A stretch of 6,375 nucleotides of DNA from assembly GCA_039815415.1 (NCBI GenBank), contig JBCBZH010000258.1:1-6375 (forward strand). Direction: 5' to 3'. A model generated the notes under the pieces. The model was given only the letters and a program-made list of their open reading frames with translations, had not been told where the DNA came from and did no database searches. Source of the stretch: JBCBZH01 sp039815415. Lineage in GTDB: Bacteria > Bacteroidota > Rhodothermia > Rhodothermales > Rubricoccaceae. This document shows positions 6,104 to 6,375 of the stretch, piece after piece (within the stretch, counting starts at the first letter, position 1; every line of letters begins with the position of its first letter). A program made the position numbers and the translations under genes.

Positions 6104-6375
6104 TTACGCCAGCCCGAGGCGCGAAGTGTCACGGGCCATGCCATCGATTACGATCTGGATGAGTTGGTCCAGCTCGATGCCCATTTCCTCGGCCCCCTGG
6201 CGGATGTCTTCGCGGCTTACGGCGGCAGCGAAGCGCTTGTCCTTGAGCTTCTTCTTGACCGAGCGCGGCGTCATGCCCTCCAGGCCAGTCGGGCGGACGA
6301 AGGCGACGGCTGTGACAAACCCGGAGAGCTCATCTACGGCGAACAGGGCCTTCGCCAGCTCGCTTTCACGGGGCG
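6104..6375 (-). CDS. HD-domain (HDIG-type) hydrolase, C-terminal part
   Basis: The last 89 codons of a gene that enters from the right edge; the stop is TAA at 6106-6104. The segment ELAKALFAVDELSGFVTA (starting 4 residues into the fragment), then AFVRP, then SVKKKLKDKRFA and SREDI-RQGAEEMGIELD, matches the C-terminal half of small bacterial HD phosphohydrolases of the HDIG type, which are usually about 180-200 residues. The ALFAVDEL-GF-TA helix follows the metal-binding part in that family and contains an aspartate (residue 14 of the fragment) in the position of the final HD-domain Asp. The His-Asp motifs that define the active site lie outside the window. Members hydrolyse phosphate esters or nucleotides; the substrate here is unknown. 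It sits 35 nt before the DUF445 gene on the same strand and probably shares its transcript. Confidence 0.75.
   Translation of the reverse strand, partial: PRESELAKALFAVDELSGFVTAVAFVRPTGLEGMTPRSVKKKLKDKRFAAAVSREDIRQGAEEMGIELDQLIQIVIDGMARDTSRLGLA

Noticed and set aside
3084..6362. Further copies of the 11-mer CGAGCTGGCGA (complement at 3084-3094, 4859-4869 and 6352-6362)
   Set aside because: All three are read on the minus strand as GAG CTG GCG (Glu-Leu-Ala) inside real genes, so preferred codons explain them. They were not counted as copies of the intergenic element.

Overview
The window comes from a G+C-rich bacterial chromosome. It reads as ordinary genomic territory with no phage, CRISPR or insertion-sequence signatures. 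No clear Shine-Dalgarno sequence precedes any of the three well-defined ATG starts. Two proteins have short signal peptides ending in Ala-Gln. Together with the gene families present, this fits a Bacteroidota/Rhodothermota-type marine bacterium, but that placement is an inference and not proven by the window.

Layout. Positions 1-2295 are read on the plus strand: the tail of an unrecognised protein (to 199), a two-helix membrane protein with tetratricopeptide repeats (203-829), and a secreted amidohydrolase of the Xaa-Pro dipeptidase/imidazolonepropionase-like type (988-2295). Positions 2362-6375 are read on the minus strand. In transcription order these are the C-terminal part of an HD-domain hydrolase (6375-6104), a DUF445 membrane protein with a very long proline-rich N-terminal extension (6068-4350), and a secreted M48-type zinc metalloprotease followed by three cysteine-containing PPC-like repeats (4221-2362). 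The two sets converge on a perfect 14-bp hairpin at 2302-2335, which probably ends transcription from both sides.

Gene relationships. The HD gene and the DUF445 gene are 35 nt apart and are probably co-transcribed. The protease gene follows after 128 nt with a weak hairpin, so it may be in the same unit or have its own promoter. The amidohydrolase and the protease are both predicted to be exported and both could act on peptides or proteins outside the cytoplasm, but no shared pathway can be demonstrated.

The most notable signal outside the genes is a short palindromic element with core CTCGAGCTGGCGA. It occurs twice in inverted orientation just before the amidohydrolase start, twice as a perfect hairpin just after its stop, and once in near-complete form inside the proline-rich linker of the DUF445 gene. 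It behaves like a REP/BIME-type dispersed repeat. I did not find a convincing new multi-gene system. The protease with its cysteine-bearing repeat array and the palindromic element are the parts most worth a second look.
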